Shown here one piece after another: positions 34,853 through 46,290 of a stretch of DNA of 64,000 nucleotides. How positions within the stretch are numbered: position 1 is the first letter of the stretch; the number at the start of each line of letters is the position of its first letter. The stretch spans positions 338,501-402,500 of the forward strand of contig JACEVL010000278.1 of NCBI GenBank assembly GCA_020284085.1, in the 5' to 3' direction. The notes under the pieces are model-generated. The model saw only the letters and a program-made list of their open reading frames with translations, had not been told where the DNA came from and did not search any database. This DNA is from Aporrectodea caliginosa (Eukaryota; Annelida; Clitellata; Crassiclitellata; Lumbricidae). The position numbers were made by a program, and so were the translations under genes.

Positions 34853-35760
34853 AGAGCTCCTTAGTAGCCATCCCCAAGATCAGTATCATCTTCCTTGGCA
34901 ACCAGGCTACTTAGCAACCAACCTCCGTAGCATTTGACCTTCTTCACAACCATTCTTCTTAGCAACCAACCTATGTAGGAAGCAGCCTCGACGTCATGCT
35001 CAACCTCTTTAGCACACAGTTTCAAAGTCAGTCTCATCCTCTTTACCAACCAGCCCATTAACAACCGGCCTCTTTAGCAACCTCCTTAGCAACCGGATTT
35101 GTTCTAGCAACCAGCCTTCCTAACAGCCAAACTTCTTAACAAAAAGTCGCAAGGTCAGCCTCAACCTCTTTAGCAACCACCTTCAAAGTAGGTCTAGGCA
35201 TCTTAGCAACCAGCCACATTAGCAACCAGTCTCCTTAGCAGCCAACCTCCATTCACAACAATGAGCCTCTGTAGCAACCGCCCTGCATAGCAACCAATCT
35301 TCTAAGCAACTATCTTTCTTTACAACCGCCCTCTTTATATCAACCGCCCTCCTTAGCAACAAGTCTTTCTTAGCAACCACCTTCCTTAGCAAACAAGTCT
35401 GAGGCTGACATTGAAACTAGTTTCTAAGGAGATTAGCTACGAGAAAGACTGGTTGCTAAGGAGGCTGGTTTGTAAGGAAGCTCGTTGTTTAGGCGTTCTG
35501 TAGCTAACGACGTTGGGCACACCTTGACAGTAATTGCTAGGGAGATTGGTTGCTAAGAACATTTGTTGCTGAAGGCTGGTTGCTTAGAAGGTTTGCTGTT
35601 AAGAAGATTGGTTGCTAAGTTGTGCGGTTTCCAAAAAAGCTGGTTATTAATGATGCTGAGGTTGACCACGAAGCTTGCTGTTAACATGATTGGTTACTTA
35701 GAACATTGGTTGCTAAGGATACTGGTTGCTAAAGATCTTCGTTGATGCTGCTTGATAAGG
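34853..35760. repeat. strand-switching minisatellite
   Basis: From about 34853 to 35400 the plus strand repeats TTAGCAACC-A/G-CCTCC every 16-20 bases, with many variants. From about 35400 to 35760 the same unit continues as its complement (GGTTGCTAAG-GAG). The whole forms a long imperfect inverted repeat with its centre near 35405. Confidence 0.92.
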
Positions 35761-36350
35761 AGGCAGATTGAACAGGTCGAGACTGCTCTTAAGTCCGGCA
35801 GCTAATAAGTGTTGATGTCGAGTTTCGAATTGTAAGCATTATCCATTGTGTTTAATATGTTAGTTTATTTTTATTATGATATTAAAATTGTATTAACTTT
35901 AATGCAGAAGTAAACTCTAAACCGGAAGTAGCTAAATCGGAAGTTTGCAGTAAAAAGAGTTTTAAGGAAACTAGAGTACGCAATGCCTGGGCTAGTGTGG
36001 AATCTAGGGTGCAAGTCACCTTGTATTGTATATTCGTTTATTTCAAAACTTGCTGTCAAGACGCAACAAGTAGAGCATAAAGTACGTTGTGCCAAGGAAT
36101 AATTATTTAGCCTATACACTTATTATATGAATAATTGCTTAACTTTCGATAACTTAAACTAGATATCCTAAGGTATTTAATTGATGTCTTGTATATTTGT
36201 TATTAAAAAATATAGCTGCTGTCAATTTCGCTACCATGTTAGAGTCTTCAATTGTTTTAATACATAATTTATATGGCCAAACTACAGTATGCAATGCTTG
36301 AAGGAGTGTGGACTCTATAGGGTACAAATCACCTATGGAGAGTACGTTTT
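35761..36350. other. no gene recognised
   Basis: Two diverged copies of a segment with GCAATGC, GTGTGGA-TCTA and CAAATCACC/CAAGTCACC lie at 35968-36020 and 36288-36332, related to the CTCTAGAG repeats on both sides. No coding signal. Confidence 0.5.
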
Positions 36351-36351
36351 A

Positions 36352-36440
36352 CCTAGGTATGATGTACTCTAGAGTACGGTGTGCCTAGGTATGATGTACT
36401 CTAGAGTACGGTGTGCCTAGGTATGATGTACTCTAGAGTA
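36352..36440. repeat. 32-bp tandem repeat, 2.8 units
   Basis: Units at 36352, 36384 and 36416 read CCTAGGTATGATGTACTC and include the palindrome GTACTCTAGAGTAC, also present in the 34.4-kb repeat. Confidence 0.95.
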
Positions 36441-36594
36441 GGATTTGATGGATTTGATGAATAATTTGCTTCACCTCCGATTAATTAAACTATAACATTT
36501 TCATAAAGTATTTAATTGTTGTTTTTAATATTTAATATTAATAATGTAACCACACTAAGTATTTTGTAACCGGAACATCAAAACAACTATAATA

Positions 36595-36598
<4 letters not shown>

Positions 36599-36652
<54 letters not shown>

Positions 36653-36860
36653 GTTTAAGTTTAAGTTTAAGTTTAAGTTTAAGTCCCTGAGGGATCATGT
36701 ATACCTCGGGGCATAAAAAAAAGAAAAAAAAGATAATAATAATAATAATAATATTAATATTAATATTATTCCAGACCACCATCAGTAACATCTCCGGATA
36801 TTGTTTGGATCGCCTGAGGGATCATTGATACCTCGGGCAAAAAAAAAAAAAATAATAATA
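36599..36860. repeat. (TAA)n, (AAGTTT)n and two CCTGAGG/CCTCGGG stem-loops
   Basis: A TAA tract (36599-36650) passes into five AAGTTT units. Then comes the stem-loop CCTGAGG...CCTCGGG (36686-36710), a purine run and more TAA. A second stem-loop at 36813-36837 is followed by poly-A and TAA. The two look like the 3' ends of two insertions of one retroelement family. Confidence 0.85.
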
Positions 36861-37334
36861 ATAATAATAGCTGCAGGAGGAGGTTCTCGTCCCTCCGACT
36901 GGTCGTTGTTTTTCGAGTCGCGTTGACTCGACTGAATTCAGTCTTGGATAGCACGAGTGAATCACAGGTTAGCCAATCACAGAACGACGCACCTGTTGTA
37001 GACAAGGCGAGCGGTATTTTGCAGACGTTGCCTACCAATTAGACAATTACACCTGCGCGACGGCACAGTTCACCTGCATGGCCCGCGGAATAGCCCTTAC
37101 CCTGTCTCGAGGCAGCCGTCGCTGGCTCAGGCGCGACAAAGTGACGGGCGAGACGAATCGGTGACGGACAGGCCAGTATTGAGAGACGTCGCTCAGCAGG
37201 GGCCGGAGGTGCTGTCCCCGCCGGGTTCGATGGCTCTGCACCGAGAAGAGCCAGGTATCAGCCGCCCGAAGAGGAGGAATGGAGGCGTCATGAAGCAAGC
37301 TAGAGCGGTTCCTCGCAAAAATGCAGCGGATGAA
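36861..37334. other. no gene recognised
   Basis: GC-richer than its surroundings (about 37030-37320) with open frames on both strands up to 90 codons. It may belong to a LINE 5' part, but no motif confirms it. Confidence 0.35.
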
Positions 37335-37618
37335 TTTTCTACCACCTGATGCTGAGTGGTTGGAGTCAATGATTCGGGGGTCGAGGGACGATTGCTAAAA
37401 GCAGTCATTAACAATGACTTGCACGTCCTTCGGAGTTTGTTTCCACCAATTGTTCAGCGCTGTTATGATCTGCGCCCAAGACCACACCAATTCACACTAC
37501 CTGAAAAAGATGACACTAACTTTATACCTAGGGTACTATTTAGACGATAGCTACATTTTATGCTTATCTCTATTGTCACTGAATGCGGTTTGTCACTCAG
37601 GTTTCAATAAACGAATAT
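37335..37618 (+). pseudogene. PAWWGY-family LINE C-terminus and 3' UTR
   Basis: Encodes RLLKAVINNDLHVLRSLFPP, then QRCYDLRPRPHQFTLPEKDD and FIPRVLFRR-stop at 37550, and a 3' UTR ending TCAATAAACGAATATATAT. Same block order as 6942-7618. Heavily 5'-truncated. Confidence 0.85.
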
Positions 37619-37631
37619 ATATATATGAAAC

Positions 37632-38413
37632 ATGTTCCGAAAGGTGCTCTGCAGCCAGGACCGTCCAGTTGAAGCGACCACCGACTCACTCGCTGCGATG
37701 CAGGAAAGACACCCAGCAAATGGATGGACGGCCCAAATGTCAGACTTGCCGGAGCCATCACGAACTCGCTGTTTTCAGGTTACGGTGAGAGAGGTCAAGG
37801 AGGCGATAAGATCGTTACCGGCGGGATCAGCGGGGGGGGGGACGGATGGGCTCCAACCCCAACACCTGCTCGACTTAATTAACAACAGGGAGTCAGCGGG
37901 CACGCTACTCCAATCTACGACGGACTTCATGAACGTACTGCTGCGAGGGGAATGTCCACACGAGATACGTCAGCTGATATTTGGAGGCACTCTGGTCGCT
38001 CTTTCAAAGAAAACAGGTGGACTCAGACCAATTGCCATCGAATATGTATGGCGGAGGCTGGCGGCAAAGTGCGCCAATGCGCATGCCCTGAGCAGACTGG
38101 GTGCTTTCTTCGCGCCGCTCCAGGTCGGCATCGGGACCCCGGGAGGGGGAGAGGCGGCGGTCCACGCAGCAAGAAGTTTCATCAAGAGCATGCAGCGAGA
38201 CCAGACCTTCGTCAAATTGGTCTGTACACTTAGCCGAAAGATGCCGATCGGATAGCCGTACCACGCCACGAAAGACGAATATGGATACAGGTGTATTGAT
38301 ACAGGGCCTTGCGAGCAAAGATTTCCGATCGAGAGTTTGGAAAAGACCAGTTGGACGCCCTTGCCATACGTGCACAAGAGCCAATCTGCGCCCTCTGAAC
38401 TTTGGGTTGCGCA
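37632..38413 (+). pseudogene. LINE reverse transcriptase, N-terminal half (R2-like group)
   Basis: The frame 37632-38255 reads VREVKEAIRSLPAGSAGG, DGLQPQHLLDL, then GGTLVALSKKTGGLRPIAIE, RRLAAKCANAH and EAAVHAARSF...FVKL. This is the RT fingers/palm start of a family in which K-GG-RPIA-G--RRL-AK is diagnostic, and I associate it with R2-type LINEs. The frame is lost near 38255, before the catalytic box. A run of ten G near 37838 may hide a frameshift or a sequencing error. The hAT element at 38414 cuts the sequence. Confidence 0.65.
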
Positions 38414-38985
38414 CAGTGTTGTTAAAAGTATCGGGTAAATGTACTTAAGTAAAAGTAAAAGTAAACAGAAGTTTTCTTACTTAAGTAAAAGTAAAAGTAC
38501 TCGTCGCAAATTATACTTTTGTAAAAGTAAAAAGTATTCTTTGAAATATTACTTTTAAAGTAACAAGTAAAAGTACTGAGTCTTGTGTCTATAATTTGGA
38601 GTCTTGTTCTATAATTCGTTCCACTTATTAAATTTAAAGAAGACTAAATTCTGAAAAGGCAATCTAGGGTATGGTTCATTGTTAAACCTGAAGAGTTCAA
38701 AAGGCATTCGACTGCTGCACTGGTAGGAAGTGGAATGCTCAATCTAATAAATAGCTCCTTCAGCTCACCTGCTGAACGTGCATTCTCACAATTTTTAGTA
38801 ACGAACATTGTAACAAATATTACGCAAATTGTAACGAAGTAAAAGTACTAAATAATTGGTTAAATTTTACTTCGTTAAAAGTAAAAGTATTTCCGTTTTG
38901 TGATACTTCGTTACAAGTAAAAGTACTGAAACTTTTACTTAAGTACAGTAACGCGTTACTTTTACTTCGTTACTGTACAACACTG
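38414..38985. mobile_element. hAT deletion derivative
   Basis: Inverted ends CAGTGTTGT(T/A) are flanked by an exact 8-bp duplication, GTTGCGCA (38406-38413, 38986-38993). Both subterminal zones are filled with AAGTAAAAGTA words. A residual coding patch near 38710-38800 (plus) reads LINSSFSSPAERAFSQ, the C-terminal dimerisation motif of hAT transposases. The element is thus an internally deleted autonomous hAT rather than a pure MITE. Confidence 0.95.
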
Positions 38986-38993
38986 GTTGCGCA

Positions 38994-39304
38994 CGACCTG
39001 GAGACGAACCCAGTACACTGTGCAGGGACGGATGGCTGAAACGGGAGCAAACAGAGCGTTAACTTCACGTTGTGGAAACCAACGCTCCAGAAAGGAGTAT
39101 GTCCAAGATGATGATGATGATGATGATGACGACGATGATGATGATGTAATAATTGAACGGTCACGTTACACTACTCTTGTGTTGAACATTTTCATAATCG
39201 GTCGTAGACGCAATTTCAAAGGTTAATTCACTGTTGCATGAATCAATGCCATATCTTTATTCTAATGATTCAATGTCTGTATATGTTGGCTGAAGCAAGC
39301 TGTT
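38994..39304. repeat. spacer with (GAT)n
   Basis: A GAT/GAC trinucleotide tract at about 39107-39147. No gene recognised on either side. Confidence 0.7.
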
Positions 39305-39532
39305 CTCTCTTATCAGATTCTGCATTTCTCATTATAATTGCATTTGTATAGCGCTTTTCTACACTGTCAAATAAATATATGTGTGTGTGCGCGTGCGTGC
39401 GTGGATGTGTGTGTGTGTGTGTGTGCGCGCGCGCGCGTGCGTGCGTGTGAGTGTGACTTTATATATATGACAGTGTAGAAAAGCGTTATACAAATGCAAT
39501 TATAATGAGAAATGCAGAATCTGATTAGAGAG
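39305..39532. repeat. 65-bp inverted repeat around a TG/CG tract
   Basis: 39305-39369 and 39468-39532 are inverted copies with about two mismatches. The loop is a (TG)n/(CG)n microsatellite. Each arm contains GTGTAGAAAAGCG(C/T)TATAC, similar to the GGCGCTATATAAA tail of the L2-like LINE. Confidence 0.9.
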
Positions 39533-41045
39533 GGAATAATTGATCAAACACAAAAATAGAAACGTGGGACAATAGTTTAAAGGACCTCCACTACGAGCAT
39601 GCACACAAGGGCCTAGCATTTCGTCGAGCCAACACGGTCTTCAGATTTCGTGCAAATGTCTTGGAAAGGTCTTTATAAATTCCTCAATGCCATTTCACTT
39701 TCCCAGCCCAATATTTGTTTAAATAAATTAAATTTTGCGTAAGTGTATGGCCCTCTAAGATATCGCCCAGTAGAACGCTAAACCCATATTCATGATTAAC
39801 AATGTCATTAGTAGGCTTCTGCAGCCCTTCCATCCATCATGTGTGTTGTTTGAAATAGTGTCTGACTTTGCGTCATTAGCTGCAGTTCAGTTTCTGCAAA
39901 ATGGCCTCTGAGCGACGTCTTAATATAGCACAACATGTTTAGATTGTCAAAAAATAAAAGCAACAATCTATCATCTCATGGTGGATCGAAGCAGTTTACT
40001 AAATGATCGGCGTTGGTAGAGACAATCCTGAAGCTGGTTAGTTGCTGTTTAACGACACTGTGTCATAACAAAACGATCTCTAGGCTTGGGACTATTACTG
40101 CTAGATTACATGCAGTGGCGGAGTATCTTCTGAGGCTACTGTGCCTAGCCATTTTGGTACAGCTCAGAACACTCTGAAAACCACGGATATAACCACACGC
40201 TGGAATTTCCAACAACACAGCCTTGGCAAATTGCCCTGCAGCAACTATATCGGTCTTTGGTCTTTGAGTGGGGGGAAGGATCTTGGTCTTTCAGCGATCA
40301 ACACAATGAGGCCTATCAAGATTCAAGATGTCGCCTGAGAAAGACTGCATGACACCGTTTGACTGGATTTGAAAGCGGGGAAGAATGTGTTTGATGTTCA
40401 AAAGTAAATAAACGTACAGTCAAGGTCAGCCAACTTACACTTAAGCACAAATTTTTGGTTTGCAGTGTAATTAGGCCTCTATGTATGCTCATGTAGATAG
40501 AATGCCAGCTGACAGAATCCCACACAATGCTCTATACTCAAGATTCGAAGGCAAGAAAGAAAGGCAGACCAAGACTACGACGGATGGTGGGGCAGCAGAG
40601 GTCGCGTAGATAGGCATGTTACCATGTTAGAACAAATTGTCATTCATTCATGTCGATATTATGCACAAACTTGAACATCCTCATGTGTGAAATACAGATG
40701 GATGGCGTCACCAATTTATGCAACATAAAGCAACAAGTAAATAAGTTAACATGTAGGCATCTATGAGAATTGCGATAGTTAAGCATGCAAGAATACACCG
40801 CCGTAAATTATCGCCACTTGAACTTGCCAAAGTAACGCTGATTATGCTGCTCCATGGTCATCCATGATGCTGTTGCTGTTAGTCATGAACACTATATTTT
40901 TTCCATTTTCAATGTGTTGAGGACGAACAGTTCTTCATTTATACAACCCTATCCTACCCCATCGTTGTGCACCTATTTTGTCAAATCTAAGAATGCGTAG
41001 CAGTTGTATTTTAATCCTACAGAACATTTTGAGGAAGTCCATACA
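39533..41045. other. no gene recognised
   Basis: Short frames only. A patch near 40540-40600 (GKKGRPRLRRM) resembles the arginine-rich ends of some LINE proteins, but is too short to call. Confidence 0.35.
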
Positions 41046-41193
41046 TTACACTGGACAACAAATTTTAACTTTTTTTGCGTCCGAATTTTTTAAGCTGTTT
41101 TATATAGAATTTGGAACGCTGAATCCAGTGGTGTTCTCAAAAAATTTTATCAGGTAAGGTTTTTGAGAAAATTGGTTCGCAAGATTTTAAAAG

Positions 41194-41254
41194 AAATGCA
41201 CAGAAATTTACTTAATGCATATAATATATGCATTAAGTAAATTTCTGTGCATTT
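41194..41254. repeat. perfect 29-bp hairpin
   Basis: Arms 41194-41222 and 41226-41254 are exact complements with a 3-base loop. Located about 145 bp inside the left end of the CACTG transposon. Confidence 0.97.
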
Positions 41255-41281
41255 AATAAATAATAAATAATAAATTTGCAG

Positions 41282-41328
41282 AAATGACAAGTACATTGTA
41301 AATATTATTTACAATGTACTTGTCATTT
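41282..41328. repeat. perfect 22-bp hairpin
   Basis: Arms 41282-41303 and 41307-41328 are exact complements with a 3-base loop. It lies just downstream of the transposase-like stop codon and might act in transcript termination or 3'-end formation. Confidence 0.97.
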
Positions 41329-41344
41329 ATTTTTTGGACATTTT

Positions 41345-44300
41345 AAAACTGAACAACCGCTGATTTTCGTTTGTATTCAATGCCAGAAGCCTCTCTGATC
41401 AGTGTCAAACAGTAATTAGACAGCATACTAGTGTTCCACACACCCTGGAATCGTTTTTCCATTGTGGCAATGTCCTGATGAAATCGTTCGCCGTGTTAAT
41501 CGCTGACATCACGAATATTTGCTGGGAAAAATCCAGACGGGAATGAAATAAACGTATATGTATAGTAACATCCATCAGATGCAATACGTGAACTATCTTT
41601 TCAACCAACTGAATATAATTTGGTGATTTTTTATTGCCGAGAAAGTCAACGTCCTTCAAAGACTGCCACCCATTTAACTCAATATTATTCAGTAGTTCGT
41701 CAAAGCGACTGTCATTCATCAGTTCTCTTATCTGTGGACCAGTAAATATGCCTTCTCGTTATACTAGCTTCACCTATGCGAGGAAGCTTGTCTCTTAAGA
41801 TTTTTGAACCCCTTCCATTCTTTGTTCAATGCCTTGACAAAGTTCTTCACTAGTCCAATCTTGATCTGAGGAGGTGGCAAGGAAATCTTACTGGGGTTCA
41901 ACAAGTGGTTTGTGATGAACTTTCCTTTGACATGGCAACAAATGTTTGCGACGTGGCCAGTGGGTAGCTGGAATCTATTACACGACTGTCTCACTCACAA
42001 ATGAAAGAATAATACTTCGTATACCCTAGCTGCATCAAACAAGGAGCTGAAGAAGTGGTACAAGTTTCAAATCACCATATAGATAACAGTAATGCCTACT
42101 GACTGGATAGATGACAGTAACAGCTTTAGTTAAGTAAGCCATTTTATTCACAGAGCATCAAATACCGTAAGATCACAGTAATCAGTACAAATTCAAGAAA
42201 AAAAACAATTCCAGTAGATGAATACACATATCAAAAGGTCAATCCAAAAGGGTCATATGGACCCGCTGCGGCTGGATCGACCTTTCTCTGAATAATATTC
42301 GGCAGTAGTAACAGTGCAAAAACAAAATGCATTGTGTGAGAGTATGATACACAAATCACAAATCAACGAACCAAACATAACTGAAAGTTTAAGTCTTAAC
42401 ATACAGAGTTTAAGTCTTAACATACAGAGATCAAGCAGTCTTTAAATTTTTTCATAAACAGATTAAGGGTGGGAAGATGCTTAACATCATTGGGAATATT
42501 GTTCCAAATCGAAGGGCCAGAACATTTTATCGAAAACAATTTCATTCTAGTATAAGCAATGTCAGTACGGTAATTTAACAAGGTTCTAGTTTAATGATCA
42601 TGTACAGCAGTTCTCTGATAAAAATAATCATCAAACGTACTAGGCAACAATCTGTGATGATAGCGAAACATGAATAAACCAATTTGAAACTTATTTATAT
42701 CTGCTAATCGAAGCATTTTATAGGTTTGAAAAATAGGTTTGGTACGGGTACTTGCAGACCAGTGCAACATGAAAATGATTCGAATGGCACGTTTTTGTAG
42801 AATCTCCAAGTCTTTCAAATAAGAAGTATAATTTGCAGCCCAACAAATGTTGCAGTATGACAAATAGGGGAAAATTAAAGAATAATATAAGCTTTGTAGA
42901 GTAGTTTTATGGAGACAGTGACGAATCCTTGACAGTATGCTGATATTCTTGGCTAATTTCTTAGATATTTGCGTAATGTGTTCTTTCCAAGTGAGGTGCT
43001 GGTCCAGATACACGCCTAAAAATTTACACGACTCGGTCTGCATAATTTGTTTGCCATCTATTGTAAGTTTATAATTATAAGCTGGCAGCAGTTTACGGCG
43101 GGATCGAAACAGAATAAATTTAGTTTTATCAATATTTAGCGACAATTTATTAGCTCTAAACCAGGAAGAAATGGTGGTTAGCTCATGATTGGCTCTTTCA
43201 AACAGTGATTCTACTGATTTATCAGATATAAAAACATTTGTATCATCCGCAAACAGTATGTAGTGAAATATTTTCGAGGTAGCTGCAAGGTCTTTTACAT
43301 ATATTAGAAATAGTAATGGCCCTAGAATTGAGCCCTGTGGTACCCCACAATTTATGGGTTTGCTAATGGATAACTGACCCTTAAAATAAACATATTGTGA
43401 TCTGTTGTTAAGAAACTCGGAAAACCATGCACTACTTACACCTCTGATACCATAGTGATCAAGTTTTTCTAATAGGATTTTGTGGTTTACTGTGTCAAAG
43501 GCTTTGGGGAGATCAAAAAATTCCTAGCGAAAATTCACGGTAATCTATAGATTCCAAGATTTTACATTGTATTTTCAAAAGTGCCATATATGTTGAATGT
43601 TGTTTTCGAAAGCCATACTGATTAGGCGATAAAACATTCATCTTAAGAAAATAATCCATCACTCTGTCATACATGATTTTTTCGAAGAATTTAGAAAAAT
43701 AAGGTAGTATAGAGATGGGTCTGAAGTTACTTATTTTATTTCTTTCACCCGATTTATAAAGAGGTATGACTTTAGCAATTTTTATTTCTGCTGGGATGAT
43801 GCCAGTAGAAAATGAACTATTTATGATTTGAGCCAGTGGTTCAGCAATAGCCTTTGCTACACTAGGGCTTATATCATCCATGCCACAACTGTAAGTTGTT
43901 TTTAACTGTTTTGCAATATCAGTTACTTCCTGCTTAGTGGTAGGCAAGAGTCCAAAAGAAGAGTTATGTGAATCCTTTAAGAATGTTTTAAATGTTTCTG
44001 GGTTTTCATTAATTTTAGAAGCTAATGTGGGACCAATATTAACAAAGTAATCATTGAATTTATTAACAATTTCTAGCTTATCAGAGATGTCTGTTCCGTT
44101 TATATTAAATGTGTCAGGGGTAGGGGAACTATCATTATTATTTAATAATAGTCTTATAGTTTTCCAAGTTTTTTTAGATCATTTTCACATTTCTGGGATT
44201 TGTCTACATAATACATTTTCTCAGCATGTTTTCTAATTTGTTTAAACTTATTTCGATACTTAACGAAGGTGGCTTTCCTAGACTCAGTGGGATTTTTCAA

Positions 44301-46290
44301 ATACACGGAGCAGTGCACTGGTCATCCATGGTTGCTTTACATTAAGATAACCCCTTTTGCTATTGGTTATAATTGGGAAACTCTGATCATACAAATCTTT
44401 ATAGGTATCCATGAAACAGGTGTAAGCAGCACAAGGCTTACCCATAACACATAATCTTTCAACATGCGACCAATCAACCTCTGCCAGAGAAACACTGAAT
44501 TGAGCAATAGTTTTTTCATTAATTAGCCTACTGGAAGAGACAGCTGGCTGAGACCGTTGCACAGAGATATCTATACAAAACATAACAGGTAGGTGATCAG
44601 AGATATCATTTAGTAAAATATATGATTCTTGTTTATCTGTAAGAAAATTACTGAATATGTTATCAATAAGAGTGGCATTAAGAGAAGTAATTCTAGTTGG
44701 ATGCAGGATAGATGGCAAAAGTTGGTGGGACGTCATGATGTTGAAAAAATCGTGTGTAGGTCGATGTTCAGCCAGTTTGAGCAAAATTTATGTTAAAATC
44801 ACCAGCAAGAATAATCTTATGATTAGTACTAATCATCTTGGATAAAGTGTGTTGAATGGCTATATTAAACTGGTCGACAGGGTTACCAGGAGGACGATAG
44901 AGGGTGCCAATTATAATGTCCTTACACTTTGTTTGGTGAATCTTAATTAAGATGCATTCAAAACAGCTATTGGCATTAGACCACTCTGAATCAATAACTT
45001 CAAAAGAAATGCCACACTTAATATAGAAACCCACCCCACCGCCCTTGCCATAATGTCTACACTTATGCACAAAATTATAGCCAGGGATTGACACTGCCAT
45101 TTCCAAGCTGGCATCCAGCCAAGTTTCAGTGACTGTCAGAACAGTAGCTTTTGTCAATGAAAGCATTATTTAAATTTCGGATAGTTTATAAAATAAGCTT
45201 CTACAGTTTAGATGAGCAACAGACAAATTATCACGATATTTCGATTTAGCTACTGTTCCACTCACTTGTTCCATATTTAAGTAAGTGCTTGCACATACTG
45301 TTCTACCCGTGAAAAGGTTAATATCAGCATCTATGTCCTGGTCTAAAAGTAGTGTGCGCCCATCTTCATAATGGTCAACTGGTTCAAATATGATATCTAT
45401 ACATCCTCTCACATTTGACGTGCAATTTGAGACTGAATTTATAAAATTTCGTTCATCTTCGATGTGATTAAAAGGAAATAGAGATAATGTACATAAACGA
45501 CAAAACCAGTGAGATTCAACTGAAGAGTTAAAGAGACCAACCAGGTCAGTGCAACACAGGTGGCACCAAGAACCACATAAAGTGCAAAGAATTCTCTTAC
45601 ATGTATTACTGACAAACTTATTACAATAAGAGCATGAGCTATGAGAAGGAGACATTGAATGGGAATGGCTAGTTCCTTGTGCCAGCAGATTCCATCCCTG
45701 AAGCTGAGAGCCCAGCAATTCGCCTTGACCCCTTCAACGAATTTCAGTCCCTGACTAGGTCATTAAATTGTAGCTCACGTTGAGTTATCAAATGAGGCTC
45801 ACGGCACTGCAGTCGTTAGAAATCAGGATCACAACAGTCTTCTGTTTCCTTTGTCACAGTTTCACCAACGTCTCCGATGGTCAAAACAGCCCTTGGATTG
45901 GGTAGGCCTACAGAAAGGCTATCATCATGTGGTAGTGGTCTTAGTGTCGATGGAAGATTAGGATATTCAATTGGCCTCTTGCTTTTGGAGGAATGGCCCA
46001 AAACATTTGTCAAAAAGAAATAACAGTTTGAAACATGATTTTTAGCTCCCTTCATGTCATTGGAATAGCAAACGGCATGGACGGCCGAGAACCAGTAATC
46101 CATGCTCTGAGATTGACTGCGCAGGATGTGCAACAAATTTGAGGTATCCAACCTTTATCCTGGTCGCCAACCTTATATCCAAAGTAGGTCTTCAATTCGT
46201 ATGCTTTCTTAACAAGAGAGTTATCGCCTTCTTTTGAGATTTTTAAGTGAACTCGTTGTAGCACAACGGCTGTTGGCGCATACATGTAGG
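41345..46290 (-). pseudogene. unnamed transposase-like gene, split by a LINE
   Basis: N-terminal part (46285 down to about 45665): YFGYKVGDQDKGWIPQICC-TSC, a Cys-rich region with MPFAIPM, then NHVSNCYFFLTNV, YPNLPSTLRPLPH, then EPHLITQRELQFNDLVRDL and LLGSQLQGWNLLAQGT. C-terminal part (about 42095 down to 41347): GDLKLV, HHKPLVEP, SKISLPPPQIKIGLVKNFVK, NYIQLVEKIV, then in shifted frames ERFHQDIATMEKRFQG and SNYCLTLIREASG. I recall this exact block order from a very abundant, uncharacterised protein family of invertebrate genomes. The middle third is missing, and stops and frameshifts mark it as dead. Confidence 0.75.
42120..45660 (-). pseudogene. nearly full-length CR1-type LINE with PHD-like finger
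   Basis: Reading downward: a Cys-rich PHD-like module (CSYC...CTLCGSWCHLCC...WFCRLC, about 45625-45490); apurinic endonuclease with VAHLNCRSL (near 45205), TVTETWLD (near 45130), KGGGVGFYIK, IIGTLYRPPG and LAGDFNINF (about 44790); LIDNIFSN and DISDHLPVMF; a linker with KQPWMTSALL. The RT follows: PLYKSGERNKISNFRPIS (43760-43710), DLPKAFDTVNHKIL (near 43490), GVPQGSILGPLLFLIYV (near 43340), FADDTNVFIS (near 43240) and FLGVYLDQHLTWKEHI (near 43000). Frameshifts lie near 45170, 44780, 44280 and 43515, with a premature stop at 42591. The 3' UTR has a GGGTC-GACCC stem-loop (42250-42264). It sits inside the transposase-like gene. Confidence 0.92.
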
